DNA from: Burkholderia stagnalis
GTDB lineage: Bacteria; Pseudomonadota; Gammaproteobacteria; Burkholderiales; Burkholderiaceae
Length of the DNA stretch: 64,000 nucleotides
Reading direction: 5' to 3'
NCBI RefSeq assembly: GCF_902830275.1
Contig: NZ_CADESW010000005.1
Location: forward strand, 297,293-361,292
The notes below the pieces were generated by a model that was not told the origin of the DNA, did no database searches, and saw only the letters and a program-made list of their open reading frames with translations. Position numbers and translations under genes: made by a program. Positions 17,631 to 26,454 of this stretch are shown here, one piece after another; position 1 is the first letter of the stretch; the number at the start of each line of letters is the position of its first letter.

Positions 17631-18815
17631 TCAGAACTTCACGCGCAGCCCGCTGACGAGCGCGACCTGCCGGTTCGTCGACGACGCGCTGCCGATGTTC
17701 GAGATCGCCGCGATCCTGCGATAGCCGCCCGGCGTCGCCGTGCTCGCGTCGCCGGCGGCGAGCTGGTAGATGGCGGACAGATAGAGATCGGTGCGCTTCG
17801 ACAGCGCATAGTCGAACCCGAGCGTGAACTGGTGCCAGCGCGGCTTCAGCGTCTGGCCGCCGGTGCCCGGCAAGCCGCTCGCGCGGCCGTCGGTGAACGT
17901 GTAGACGCCCAGCAGCGTCGCCGCCGGCGTGAGCTGGTAGCGCGCGTTCACGTCGTAGTTGTTGAACTTGCGCGACGAGCCGTCGACGTAGTCGAGCTGC
18001 GTGTGGCTCCACGCGAAGCCCAGCGTGGCGAGGCCGAGCGCGTAGTTCGCGCCCGCGACGGCGATCTGCTGCTTGCGCACCCCGCCGTTCAGCCCGTAGA
18101 AGAACGCGCCGCTGTAGTCGTTGCCGGTCGTCGTGGTCGCGCCGCCCACCGCGCCGCTCGTGTTCGACGTCGCATTCGGGCGATTGAGCCGCAGGTAGCC
18201 GCCGCCCACCGACAGCGGGCCGTTCACGTAGTTTGCCGACACGCCCCACGCGTTGTTGTTCGAGAAGCCCGTGCCCGCGCCGCCGTTGCCCTGGTTGCTG
18301 AACGCGTAGATCAGGTCGGCCGTGAAGCCGGCGATCGTGTCGCTGCGGAACTTCACCGCGTTGTTCAGCCGGAAGCTCTGGTTCAGGTTGTCGTTGTCGC
18401 CCACGTGGGTGGCCGGCGACCAAAAGCCCGAGCCCGAGTATTGCGCGACGAGATCGGCGAGCGGGTCGTACTGGCGGCCGAACGTCAGCGTGCCGATGCC
18501 CGTCTTGCCGAGGCCGACGTAGGCGGACCGGCCGAACAGGCGGCCGCCCTGGCCGAGCCCGCCGTCGCTCGGCCGGAACCCGCTTTCGAGCGTGAAGACG
18601 GCTTTCACGCCGTTGCCGAGATCCTCGCTGCCTTTCAGGCCCCAGCGGCTGCCGCTCAGCTTGCCGCTGGTCTGCTGGATGTTGCTGGCGCCGCCCTGGT
18701 TGTTCGTATAGGCGATGCCGGCATCGACGATGCCGTACAGCGTGACCGAACTCTGCGCGTGCGCGGCGACCGATCCGATCGAAACCAAACCCAGGACTAC
18801 CGATTTTTTGATCAT
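17631..18815 (-). CDS. Gram-negative trimeric porin
   Basis: 394 residues from the ATG at 18815. It has a signal peptide (MIKKSVVLGLVSIGSVAAHA, cleavage before QSSVTLYG), then the Burkholderiales porin opening SSVTLYGIVDAGIAY. Alternating strands follow, with the WGLKGSEDLGNGVKAVF and RLFGRSAYVGL segments, and the protein ends in the outer-membrane terminal strand LRVKF with C-terminal Phe. It forms a general diffusion channel. Its neighbour is an LLM monooxygenase; porin/monooxygenase pairs suggest sulfonate or sulfone uptake, but this is inference. Transcription ends into the repeat block. Confidence 0.93.
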   Translation of the reverse strand: MIKKSVVLGLVSIGSVAAHAQSSVTLYGIVDAGIAYTNNQGGASNIQQTSGKLSGSRWGLKGSEDLGNGVKAVFTLESGFRPSDGGLGQGGRLFGRSAYVGLGKTGIGTLTFGRQYDPLADLVAQYSGSGFWSPATHVGDNDNLNQSFRLNNAVKFRSDTIAGFTADLIYAFSNQGNGGAGTGFSNNNAWGVSANYVNGPLSVGGGYLRLNRPNATSNTSGAVGGATTTTGNDYSGAFFYGLNGGVRKQQIAVAGANYALGLATLGFAWSHTQLDYVDGSSRKFNNYDVNARYQLTPAATLLGVYTFTDGRASGLPGTGGQTLKPRWHQFTLGFDYALSKRTDLYLSAIYQLAAGDASTATPGGYRRIAAISNIGSASSTNRQVALVSGLRVKF

Positions 18816-19183
18816 CACTATCCTCGTTTTTATGGGTACGTCTGCGAGGATCACGATGCTATTGATTCCGGCCGGGCCGATGAACGGTCGATCCGTGGTT
18901 TGCAATTCGCTGCGCGATCGATTTGCAATGCGCGGCGATGCATGCTCGACGCGCGCGCCGTCATCGCGGCCGGGCTGCCTGCTTTGGCGAACGCATTGAT
19001 AGGGACGGCGAACGTCGATCGACGAAACGGCGCGATGGCCGTCATATCGATCGATGGAATCGTTCGATATCCGCAGCGTGCGTCGTTCGGTGAGCGATGC
19101 ATTTATGCAACGGCACGCTGTGCGGCGCGCGGCCGATGCGGTATGCGCGCCCGAATGCCGTCGACGAAGGCACGCCCGGAAAC
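18816..19183. other. Gene-free interval upstream of the porin
   Basis: About 370 nt between the porin start and the hairpin downstream of the next gene. It must contain the porin promoter. I see no ORF with acceptable coding properties, no clear -35/-10 pair and no repeat. Confidence 0.4.
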
Positions 19184-19214
19184 GGCACCGGGCGCCATCG
19201 AGGCGCCCGGTGCC
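19184..19214. terminator. Hairpin terminator after the LAAO-lipoxygenase gene
   Basis: A perfect 13-bp stem (19184-19196 with 19202-19214) with a 5-nt loop lies 20 nt past the stop codon of the minus-strand fusion gene. There is no clean T run on the minus-strand side; AAAAA follows on the plus side. Confidence 0.65.
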
Positions 19215-19234
19215 GGATCAAAAACCCGCGCCGA

Positions 19235-22200
19235 TCAGGTCTGGATCGTATTCATCACGTTGACCGGCGTGATGAGGTCGAACAGCACCGTTTCGGGAAT
19301 CGCGGTGGCGCCGGGATGCGCGTTCAGGTAGTTCGCCGTATCCCTGGCCTGCCGCGCGCCGATCGCCTCGCCGATCTTCACAACATCCCGGTAGTACTCG
19401 AACACGACATCCCGCAGCTTCGGGTTGACGAAGCCGTAGGTGTCCTGCAGGAAGTCGATCGAGGGCTCCAGCACGCCGCGGCCCGTCACCGTTTCAGGGT
19501 AGGGGCCCTGGCCCGTCACCGACGCGTTGATCTGCACGTCCATGAAGTTCATGTTGCCGAGCGTCGGATAGGTGGCCGTTTGCGACGGCAGGCAGGCGAG
19601 CACGTCGGCCGGCTTCCATTGCGACGACGGCTTGCCTGCCGGCAGCGGATACATCAGCGTCGACGCGTTGGGCACGAACGCCGCCTGGTTGTACGCGCCG
19701 TCGTTCACCACCGTGTGCTGCACCGAGAACTGCCAGATGAACATCGCGAGCACGTCGCGCAGCGCCGCGACCGTCCTGACCTCGGCCGGGAAGCGATGCG
19801 CGAACGTTGCATTGTCGACGTGGTTGAACGCCGGAATCAGCTTGTCGAAGAAGCGCTGAAGCTGGATATCGTCCGCGATCGCCTGGTCGCCGCCCGGATA
19901 CTGCACCGCGATGAACTTGCCGACGAACCGGAAGATGGCGTCATACCAGAGGCTGGCGTCGTGGACGTACGCGTAGGAGAACGGCGTCTGCTCGACGCCG
20001 CGGCGCTTCGCATCGGCCGGAATCGCCTGCGCCAGGAAGCGGAAGCGATCGTTGTCGTAGTACATCTTGTCCTGCAGCTGATAGTTGCCGATCCGCCCGC
20101 ACGAGAAGATCAGGTCGTAGACGAAGCCGATGTTGTACACGCCGGGCGTGCCGTTGGCGTTGCGGGTCGCCGGGAAGGATTCGGCATGCGGGTGGTAGTC
20201 CCGGTTGTAGATGGTCTGCTGGAATTCCACGGTCTTCACCACGTGCGGCCGCAGCAGCTTGAACACGGGGTGCTGCTGGAACGGCTCCGTGGAATGGGGC
20301 AGGGTGTTCGGGTTGAAGACTTCCTCCGAGAACAGCGCGATCGAGACCATCGCGCAGATCTGGTGCGTCAGCAGCTGGTGGAAGCCCACGTCGTGCAGCG
20401 TCTGGCCCGCGCAGTTGGTCTGCATCTTGGCCAGCAGCCACGCATTCTCGGCATTGGCCATGTCCGGCGTGAACAGCTCGCCGCCCGGTTCGAGCTGGAT
20501 GCCGACCGGCATCAGCTCGTGATGGTGGTTCACGGTGAAGAACACGAGCGGCTTGGCGAGGTAGTAGCCGACCGGCGTCACCGTGCAGGCCTCCAGATAG
20601 CGCCGGTAGTTGGCCACGTACTGCACCGCGCCCGGCCGGCCGAGACGCGCCGCGTCGACGATGCCGGCGTCCGAGACCAGCCGGTCGAAGTCGGCCGTCG
20701 ACATCTTCTCGAGCAAGGTCGGCATGAAGCCCGCGAGCTGCTGCCGCGCGAACTCGTCGTCGCTCTTCAGCCAGAATTTCGGCGCGGGGATCGTCTGGAA
20801 GTTGTTGCCGTAGTAGATGTCCTCCAGCATCTTCACCGCGTTTTCCATGTCCACCTGCCTGGGCGGCAGCTTGGCGCGCCACGCGACGTTGTCGTCCCAC
20901 GCCGCGTTCAGCATCGCCAGCACCTGCTTGTCGCGGTTGGTGGCCTTCATCGATTGCGGCACCGTGTCGTAGTCGGCCACGAACGCGGGCACCTGGCCAT
21001 TGAATACGTACTGCCGGTCGCCGTAGATGCTGTCGCCGCCGCCCGGCGGCTTCGATGCCGCATCGCGGTCCGCGAGGTTGTAGTCATAGGCATACGACAT
21101 CTGGCTGGCCGTTGCCGGGTCGCCTTCGATGTCCGGCGCCAGGAACTTGCCCCAGGTGTTCTGCATCGTCTCGATCTTGTCGACCTCTCCGGCATGCTCG
21201 AGGATGTTCAGCACCGCGTTGTAGGCCGAATCCAGCGCGCCGACGATCCAGCCGTGATGCACCGAGCAGCACTCGCCGGCAAAGTTCAGGCAGCCGTCGA
21301 ACTCGGGCGTCAGCAGCGTCGGGTACAGCTTCTTGAACTGCCCCGGCTTGAACAGCGCGAACGCGCCGCCGCCCGCATGCTCGTCCCAGAACCAGGTCTT
21401 GGTCGTCACGCCGTCCTCGTAGCCCGCGAAGCATTCGTAGACGTCGACCTCGGGATACAGGTACTGAATGCCCTTCAGGCATTCCGCGATGCGTTCGCGG
21501 TCGTCGAGCGCGCCCAGCTTGCGCGCGTCCAGCGCCCAGCAATACACCTGCAGCACGCCCTTGTCCGCCGCATAGCCGTACGACGGATAGATGATCTGCC
21601 GGTTGGGGCGGTCGGTCGCCGCCGCGCCGTAGCCGCCGGTCTGCTCCTGGCGCTCGCCCGTTTCGGTCCAGAACTGGCGCTTGAAGGTCAGGAAGGCCTT
21701 GAACGACGCCATGTAGTTGCATTCGCGGATGGCCTGCGCCTTGTCGAAGGAAATCCCTTCCAGCAGGTTCAGGTGCTTCCGGCCGTTCAGGTAGGCGCCC
21801 GTGGGCAGCGTGGTGACGACGTACGGATAGGTCCGCTCATGCTCGCGGCCGTCGTGCGTGCGGCGCACCGTGACCCGCATGCCGCCCTGGCCGTCGTTCA
21901 GGCTCGGGTCGTGGCGCAGCGCCGTCACTTCGTGCAGAAGGTGCACGCGCTGCTTGTAGGCGGCCCGCTGCGTTTCGCCGCGCGACGCGGCATCCGGATA
22001 GGCGGCAGTGGCGTGCGGCGGCCTGGCGTCCGGCGTGAGGTTGGGCGGATCGTAGCTGTACGGGCCGCCCGGTTGCGGCAGCATGCCGACCTGGATCTGC
22101 GCGGTGACGCCATCCTGCTCCGTGACGGCGTCCTGCAGATCGAGCACCGTCCGGCACGCGTCGGGGAAGCGCTGCATCCCCTGGTCCACGGTCAGCATGT

Positions 22201-23212
22201 AGATCGCGTCGTCGTCCGGCCGGTACGGGTCCTTGCTGCCGCCCCAGTCGTAGACGGCGATCACCATCTCCACGAACGACACCGAGTACATCCCGCTGCC
22301 CACGTTGGTGGTCTCGAGGAAATTGGCCACGGACCACGGCAGCAGGTCGCTCTTCGCGCCCATCGCCGGATCGTAGTATTCGCCGAGATCGCCGAGGCGG
22401 AACTGCGTCGTCAGGTAGTCCCACATCGAATACTGGTCGTACTGCATCAGCAGGTCGAAGCCCTCGGCGAACGACCGGTTGATGGCCGTCAGGAACGGCG
22501 CGTTCACCTTGTCCAGCACCATGTTGATCGGCAGGTACGACTGGCCGTTGCCGGCGGGCTTCGGCGTGACCCACACCAGCGGCACGTCGCCGCCGTTCGC
22601 CACGCCGAAGTTGAAGCTCTCCAGCGACGCCTGCGCGAGCGTCGTGAACGTCGCCATGTTGTTGTAGCGCAGCCGCTGCTGCGGCGAATCGTAATAGAAC
22701 TTGCGCCAGTACACGGCCTGGTCGTCCAGGCCGTTGCGGGCCAGCACCGCGTTCACCGCCAGCGCGAGCTGCTGCACCGGCAGCATGTCCGCGGAAAACT
22801 GCGGCAGGCGCATCCCGCCCACTTCGCCGTACAGGCCGGCGCGCTGCACGTCGTTCGGATCGTAGTCGCTCGAGTACCACGTATGTATGCGTCCGCCCAC
22901 GCGGCCCGACGATTCGAACAGCTCGAACTCGATGCCGAGCGACTGCAGGATCAGCCCCGCGAACATGCCCGCGAAACCGCCGCCGACGATCCCGACCTGC
23001 GGGGCGTCGGCCTTCGCGGACAGCTTGTACGCGGTGGCGCCGCGCGTCGCGCGGACTTCGGCGGCCTTCGCGCGCTGCAGGTCGATCCTGGCGCGGTAGG
23101 TGGCCCCGTGGTTGGCCAGGATCCAGTTCGAGAACGCGGCGCCGAGCGGGCGCCGCTGGCGGGCGTGGCGCACCGGCGTGACGGTCGTGGCATTGAAATG
23201 AAGGAAGCTCAT
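19235..23212 (-). CDS. L-amino-acid-oxidase-like flavoprotein fused to a lipoxygenase
   Basis: 1325 residues. Residues about 70-670 are a flavin amine oxidase: the ADP-binding loop VGIVGGGFAGMFAG (73-86), RVGGRIHTW (104-112), the LAAO-type EVGGMRLP with Arg135, and a C-terminal FAD segment (NFAGECCS at 643-650, then HHGWIVGALDSAY at 652-664). Residues about 760-1325 match lipoxygenases: WLLAKMQTNCAG, then His940-x4-His945 and His950 (HDVGFHQLLTH), HPVFKLLRPH, and the second ligand pair His1166 and Asn1170 (QHTVVNDGAY, then FVPNAS). The usual C-terminal Ile iron ligand is absent; the chain ends NTIQT. There is no signal peptide. GAGG precedes the ATG at 23212. It stands alone on the minus strand, divergent from the opine-dehydrogenase cluster, and may supply it with keto acids or oxidised lipid (inference). 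Confidence 0.85.
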   Translation of the reverse strand: MSFLHFNATTVTPVRHARQRRPLGAAFSNWILANHGATYRARIDLQRAKAAEVRATRGATAYKLSAKADAPQVGIVGGGFAGMFAGLILQSLGIEFELFESSGRVGGRIHTWYSSDYDPNDVQRAGLYGEVGGMRLPQFSADMLPVQQLALAVNAVLARNGLDDQAVYWRKFYYDSPQQRLRYNNMATFTTLAQASLESFNFGVANGGDVPLVWVTPKPAGNGQSYLPINMVLDKVNAPFLTAINRSFAEGFDLLMQYDQYSMWDYLTTQFRLGDLGEYYDPAMGAKSDLLPWSVANFLETTNVGSGMYSVSFVEMVIAVYDWGGSKDPYRPDDDAIYMLTVDQGMQRFPDACRTVLDLQDAVTEQDGVTAQIQVGMLPQPGGPYSYDPPNLTPDARPPHATAAYPDAASRGETQRAAYKQRVHLLHEVTALRHDPSLNDGQGGMRVTVRRTHDGREHERTYPYVVTTLPTGAYLNGRKHLNLLEGISFDKAQAIRECNYMASFKAFLTFKRQFWTETGERQEQTGGYGAAATDRPNRQIIYPSYGYAADKGVLQVYCWALDARKLGALDDRERIAECLKGIQYLYPEVDVYECFAGYEDGVTTKTWFWDEHAGGGAFALFKPGQFKKLYPTLLTPEFDGCLNFAGECCSVHHGWIVGALDSAYNAVLNILEHAGEVDKIETMQNTWGKFLAPDIEGDPATASQMSYAYDYNLADRDAASKPPGGGDSIYGDRQYVFNGQVPAFVADYDTVPQSMKATNRDKQVLAMLNAAWDDNVAWRAKLPPRQVDMENAVKMLEDIYYGNNFQTIPAPKFWLKSDDEFARQQLAGFMPTLLEKMSTADFDRLVSDAGIVDAARLGRPGAVQYVANYRRYLEACTVTPVGYYLAKPLVFFTVNHHHELMPVGIQLEPGGELFTPDMANAENAWLLAKMQTNCAGQTLHDVGFHQLLTHQICAMVSIALFSEEVFNPNTLPHSTEPFQQHPVFKLLRPHVVKTVEFQQTIYNRDYHPHAESFPATRNANGTPGVYNIGFVYDLIFSCGRIGNYQLQDKMYYDNDRFRFLAQAIPADAKRRGVEQTPFSYAYVHDASLWYDAIFRFVGKFIAVQYPGGDQAIADDIQLQRFFDKLIPAFNHVDNATFAHRFPAEVRTVAALRDVLAMFIWQFSVQHTVVNDGAYNQAAFVPNASTLMYPLPAGKPSSQWKPADVLACLPSQTATYPTLGNMNFMDVQINASVTGQGPYPETVTGRGVLEPSIDFLQDTYGFVNPKLRDVVFEYYRDVVKIGEAIGARQARDTANYLNAHPGATAIPETVLFDLITPVNVMNTIQT

Positions 23213-23677
23213 GACGATCCTCTTGATGGGTGGTGTGACAGCGGGGACGGCTACGTCAATGGGCGGGGTGCATCAGGCGCTGAATCGACATCGGACAAGG
23301 CTGTCCATTTGAAAGGTCTCCTTGAAGGGCTGTTCGACCCGGTGGCGGGCGAGCCTTTTTTAAATAAATATTGAATTTAAAACCGATAAAACGCGACAGC
23401 CGGCTATGCGATCGTCGGCCGAAGCCGCACAACCCTGCTTTTGAAATATTGTCTTTTTTGCCGCTCGGAAGCCCGGCGCGATTGACGCCGTCGTCCACTC
23501 GTCATATTTGCCGATTCGAGGATGTCGAATCCGTGTTTCGGTGGATTTCCAATCTGATATTAGTGGTCGGGTATTTAATATTCCACCTGTTATTTTTGCC
23601 AGTCATTTTGGAACGGCGCTGCCTATACTTGTCGATTACCGTGCGGCACATTCGAATTCGATCGATATCGAGGCGCA
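23213..23677. promoter_or_regulatory. AT-rich divergent intergenic region
   Basis: 465 nt between two divergent genes, strongly AT-rich from about 23350 to 23650 compared with the flanking genes. It must carry promoters for the LAAO-lipoxygenase gene (minus) and the methyltransferase (plus). No ORF here looks coding. I could not pick a credible -35/-10 pair with normal spacing. The composition suggests acquired DNA or a silenced regulatory zone. Confidence 0.4.
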
Positions 23678-24406
23678 ATGACGGAAGCTCTCCTTTACGG
23701 CGATTTCGCGCGCTACTACGACCTGGTGCATGCGGGCTTCGATTACGCCGGCCATGCCGACGCCTTGCGTGCGCTGCTGCGCGCGCAAGGCGTGCGTGAC
23801 GGCGCGAACGTGCTCGAAGCGGCCTGCGGCACGGCCAATTACCTGGTTGCGCTGCGCCGGCATTACGCGGTGAGCGGGTTCGACCGCAGCGACGCGATGC
23901 TGCGCGTCGCGCGCGACAAGCTTCCCGGCGCGCCGCTGCGGCTGGCCGATCTCCGGGACTTCGACTGGCCGGAGCGCGTCGACGCGATCCTCTGCCTCTG
24001 TTCGGCCATTGCCTATCTGCGTTCGTGCGACGAGCTCGCCCAAGCCATCGCGGCGTTCGCGCGCGCGTTGCGGCCGCACGGGGTGCTCGTGCTGCGCCCC
24101 TGGCTGACGCCGGCCCAGGCACGCGAAGGCGCACTCTGGATGGACGTGCACGACGGCAGCGCGCTCAAGCTCTGCCGGCAGGCCGTGCTCAAGCGCGACA
24201 ACCGCGACGCGATACTCGATTTCCACTGGCTGGTCGCAGCGGCCGCAGCCGGTGTCAGCCATCACGTCGATCGTCACGTGCTGCATCTTTTCGAGGATCG
24301 CGAGATCGAGACGGCGCTTTCGGCGGGCGGCTTTTCCTGCCGGCGCGTCGACGTCGCCGGCTTTGGCCAGCCGCTGTGGCTGGCCCGCCGGGCCGAGCGG
24401 CCATGA
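23678..24406 (+). CDS. Class I SAM-dependent methyltransferase
   Basis: 242 residues. Opens LLYGDFARYYDLVHAG, a pattern shared with small-molecule N-methyltransferases. SAM motif I is VLEAACGTANYLVAL, motif II carries FDRSDAMLRVAR, and the post-motif strand is VDAILCLCSAIAYL. It modifies a small molecule rather than nucleic acid or protein by family resemblance. The stop overlaps the start of the opine dehydrogenase (ATGA), so the two genes are translationally coupled. N-methylation of an amino-acid-derived product is the likeliest job (inference). Confidence 0.85.
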   Translation: MTEALLYGDFARYYDLVHAGFDYAGHADALRALLRAQGVRDGANVLEAACGTANYLVALRRHYAVSGFDRSDAMLRVARDKLPGAPLRLADLRDFDWPERVDAILCLCSAIAYLRSCDELAQAIAAFARALRPHGVLVLRPWLTPAQAREGALWMDVHDGSALKLCRQAVLKRDNRDAILDFHWLVAAAAAGVSHHVDRHVLHLFEDREIETALSAGGFSCRRVDVAGFGQPLWLARRAERP

Positions 24407-25557
24407 GCGCGGAGCTTTATCCCGACCGGGCGCCGGGTGCGCCGCTCCGGATCTGCGTGTGCGGCGGCGGCAGCCTCGCGCATGCGCTGGTCGCGGTGCT
24501 GGGGGCGCGCGCGTCGAACGAGGTGCGATTGCTCACGCGCCAGCCGGCGCGCTGGTCGCGGCGCATCCGGTTGATCTATCTCGACAAGGCCGAGCTGCAC
24601 GGCACCGTGCACGCGGTGTCGGACGACCCGCGCGAGGTGGTCGCGGGCGCCGACCTCGTGATCCTGGCGATCCCGCACGCCGCGCGTGAAGCCGTGCTGC
24701 GCCGGATCGCGCCGTATCTGGGCCCGCACGCCTGGCTCGCGGGCTTTCCGGGCTATGGCGGGCTGCCGTGGGCCGTGCGCGCTGCGCTCGGCCCCGAGCA
24801 GCGCTTTCTCGGCCTGCAGCGCGTGCCGTATGTCCGGAAAGTCGTCTCGTACGGCGAGGTCGTGTGGGTGTCGGGCATCCGTCCCGCGCTGTTCGTCGCG
24901 ACCGTGCCGGGCCGCTACGCACCGTCCGCCGCGCGATGGCTGCAAGCGCTGCTCAACATCCCGACGACGCCGCTCGCGCATTACCTTGCGGTCTGCCTGA
25001 GCAACTCCAATCCGATCTTCCATCCCGCGCGCCTTTACGCGCTCTGGCGCGACGCCTCTCCGCAAGGCGTGTGGGCGACGCGCCCGCAGTTTTACGAAGA
25101 CTGGGACGACCCGGCATCGGCGCGCTATCTCGCGTGCGAGGGCGATCTTCAATCGATCGGCCACGCGTGTCCGGCCGATCTGTCGGGCCGACGGAGCTTG
25201 CTCGAACACTACGGCGCGCGCGATGCGCAGGAGATGACGCGGATCATCCGGCGCATCGCGGCACTGCGCGACCGGCCCGTGCCGATGCGGGCCGTCGACG
25301 ACGGCTGGACGCCCGACCTGCACAGCTACTACTTCGCCGAGGACGTGCCGTACGGCATCGTCGTGCAACGCGCACTCGCCGACATCGCGGGCGCCGCGAC
25401 GCCGGCGCTGGACGAGGTCATTCGCTGGGCGCAGCGCTGGATGGGCAAAACGTGGCTCGACGACCACCACGCGCTGGGCCCGGACACGCTCGGCTTGCCG
25501 GTGCCGCAGCGTTTCGGCGTGGCGAGCGCGGCGGATCTCGTCGACGCGCTCAGGTGA
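24403..25557 (+). CDS. Opine-dehydrogenase-type NAD(P)-dependent enzyme 1
   Basis: 384 residues. N-terminal Rossmann domain with LRICVCGGGSLAHALVAVLG, followed by ADLVILAIPHAAREAVLRRI. The C-terminal helical domain has the octopine/nopaline dehydrogenase pattern (SNSNPIFHPARLYALW, then DLHSYYFAEDVPYGIVV). These enzymes reductively condense an alpha-keto acid with the amine of an amino acid, as in opines and in the metallophores staphylopine and pseudopaline, whose gene sets contain a nicotianamine-synthase-like gene. None is present here, so the amine partner must come from elsewhere. Convergent with the PhyH gene at 25567. Confidence 0.85.
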   Translation: MSAELYPDRAPGAPLRICVCGGGSLAHALVAVLGARASNEVRLLTRQPARWSRRIRLIYLDKAELHGTVHAVSDDPREVVAGADLVILAIPHAAREAVLRRIAPYLGPHAWLAGFPGYGGLPWAVRAALGPEQRFLGLQRVPYVRKVVSYGEVVWVSGIRPALFVATVPGRYAPSAARWLQALLNIPTTPLAHYLAVCLSNSNPIFHPARLYALWRDASPQGVWATRPQFYEDWDDPASARYLACEGDLQSIGHACPADLSGRRSLLEHYGARDAQEMTRIIRRIAALRDRPVPMRAVDDGWTPDLHSYYFAEDVPYGIVVQRALADIAGAATPALDEVIRWAQRWMGKTWLDDHHALGPDTLGLPVPQRFGVASAADLVDALR

Positions 25558-25566
25558 CGCGGCCGC

Positions 25567-26454
25567 CTACTCGCGCCACAACACGGGAAAGACGCGGGGG
25601 TCCGCAAAATCCGGCGCGCCGCCCGGTGTCGGCCTGCACAGCAATTCGTTCGAATGCATTGCCCGGCGGCCGTTCGGCTGAATCCACGGCTGATGGCGAT
25701 TCGCTTCGTCCTGCAGATGGACGGCGAGCGCGATCCGCGGGGCCGTGCCGAGATTCGGCACGCTCCGGTGCAGCACCCGGCTGTGGTGAAACACGACCTG
25801 GCCGCGCGTAACGGGCAACACGCGCACGACCGGCTCGACCGCATCCGGCACCATCGTGCGCGGCACCTGGCCGTCGAAGTCGGGCGTCAGAAAACGCCGC
25901 TCCAGCGAGATGGTCGGCCAATGGTGGCTGCCCTCGACGACGGCGAGCGTTCCGTCGTTCACGCTGCAATCCGCGAGCGGAATCCATGCGGTGAGCAATT
26001 CCGTCGAACTCGAGTTGCCCCAGTAGGCCACGTCCGTATGCCAGCCGGTTTCGGTCGAGGCGGCCGGGAGCCCGCCGGGCTTCACGATCAGGCGGTCATG
26101 GAACAGGCGGATCTCGCGCGTGCGCGCGAGTCGCCCCGCGATCGCGGCGATGGCCGGATAGGCGACCAGGTCGCGCACCGCACGCATCTGCAGCGACAGG
26201 TAGCCGTTGATCCGGATGACTTGCGCGGCCCCCTCGACCCAGTCGCGCTGCGTCGCCTGCGCGGGAATCGACGCGTCGCGCTCGCCGCGCCGGTAGCGCG
26301 CGATATCCTCGGCGGCCGCGTCGAGCAAGCCGGCCGGAACGATCGCGTCGCTCACGTGCCAGCCCCGTTGCGCGTAGGCCGCGCAGTCGGCCTCGGTCGG
26401 CAGGCAAGCGGCCTGGTCGGGCGGGAGTGCTGCTGCGGCCGGAAAGGTCAGCAT
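25567..26454 (-). CDS. Phytanoyl-CoA dioxygenase (PhyH) family Fe(II)/2-oxoglutarate enzyme
   Basis: 295 residues from the ATG at 26454. The iron triad is visible as His139-x-Asp141 (GWHTDVAYWG) and His229 (SRVLHRSVPN), with Arg240 positioned to bind 2-oxoglutarate (RIALAVHL). The N-terminal helical part ends in IRINGYLSLQ. PhyH enzymes hydroxylate or halogenate small substrates. Its start overlaps the end of opine dehydrogenase 2 by 7 nt, placing it as last gene of a four-gene minus-strand operon. Substrate unknown; hydroxylation of an amino-acid unit is plausible. Confidence 0.87.
   Translation of the reverse strand: MLTFPAAAALPPDQAACLPTEADCAAYAQRGWHVSDAIVPAGLLDAAAEDIARYRRGERDASIPAQATQRDWVEGAAQVIRINGYLSLQMRAVRDLVAYPAIAAIAGRLARTREIRLFHDRLIVKPGGLPAASTETGWHTDVAYWGNSSSTELLTAWIPLADCSVNDGTLAVVEGSHHWPTISLERRFLTPDFDGQVPRTMVPDAVEPVVRVLPVTRGQVVFHHSRVLHRSVPNLGTAPRIALAVHLQDEANRHQPWIQPNGRRAMHSNELLCRPTPGGAPDFADPRVFPVLWRE

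Noticed and set aside
17398..18423. Collagen-like Gly-Ala-Val protein on the minus strand
   Set aside because: Different frame from the porin, no ribosome binding site, and the repeat peptide is explained by the drifting 9-bp tandem array.
15723..19331. 1202-codon open frame on the plus strand
   Set aside because: It runs antisense through the LLM gene, the repeat block and the porin. Its apparent LLRPLRP/RPPRPP repeats come only from the 9-bp DNA array.
19097..23374. 1425-codon open frame opposite the LAAO-lipoxygenase gene
   Set aside because: Antisense shadow. The minus frame carries all FAD and iron-ligand motifs, while this frame has Arg/Val/His-rich filler.
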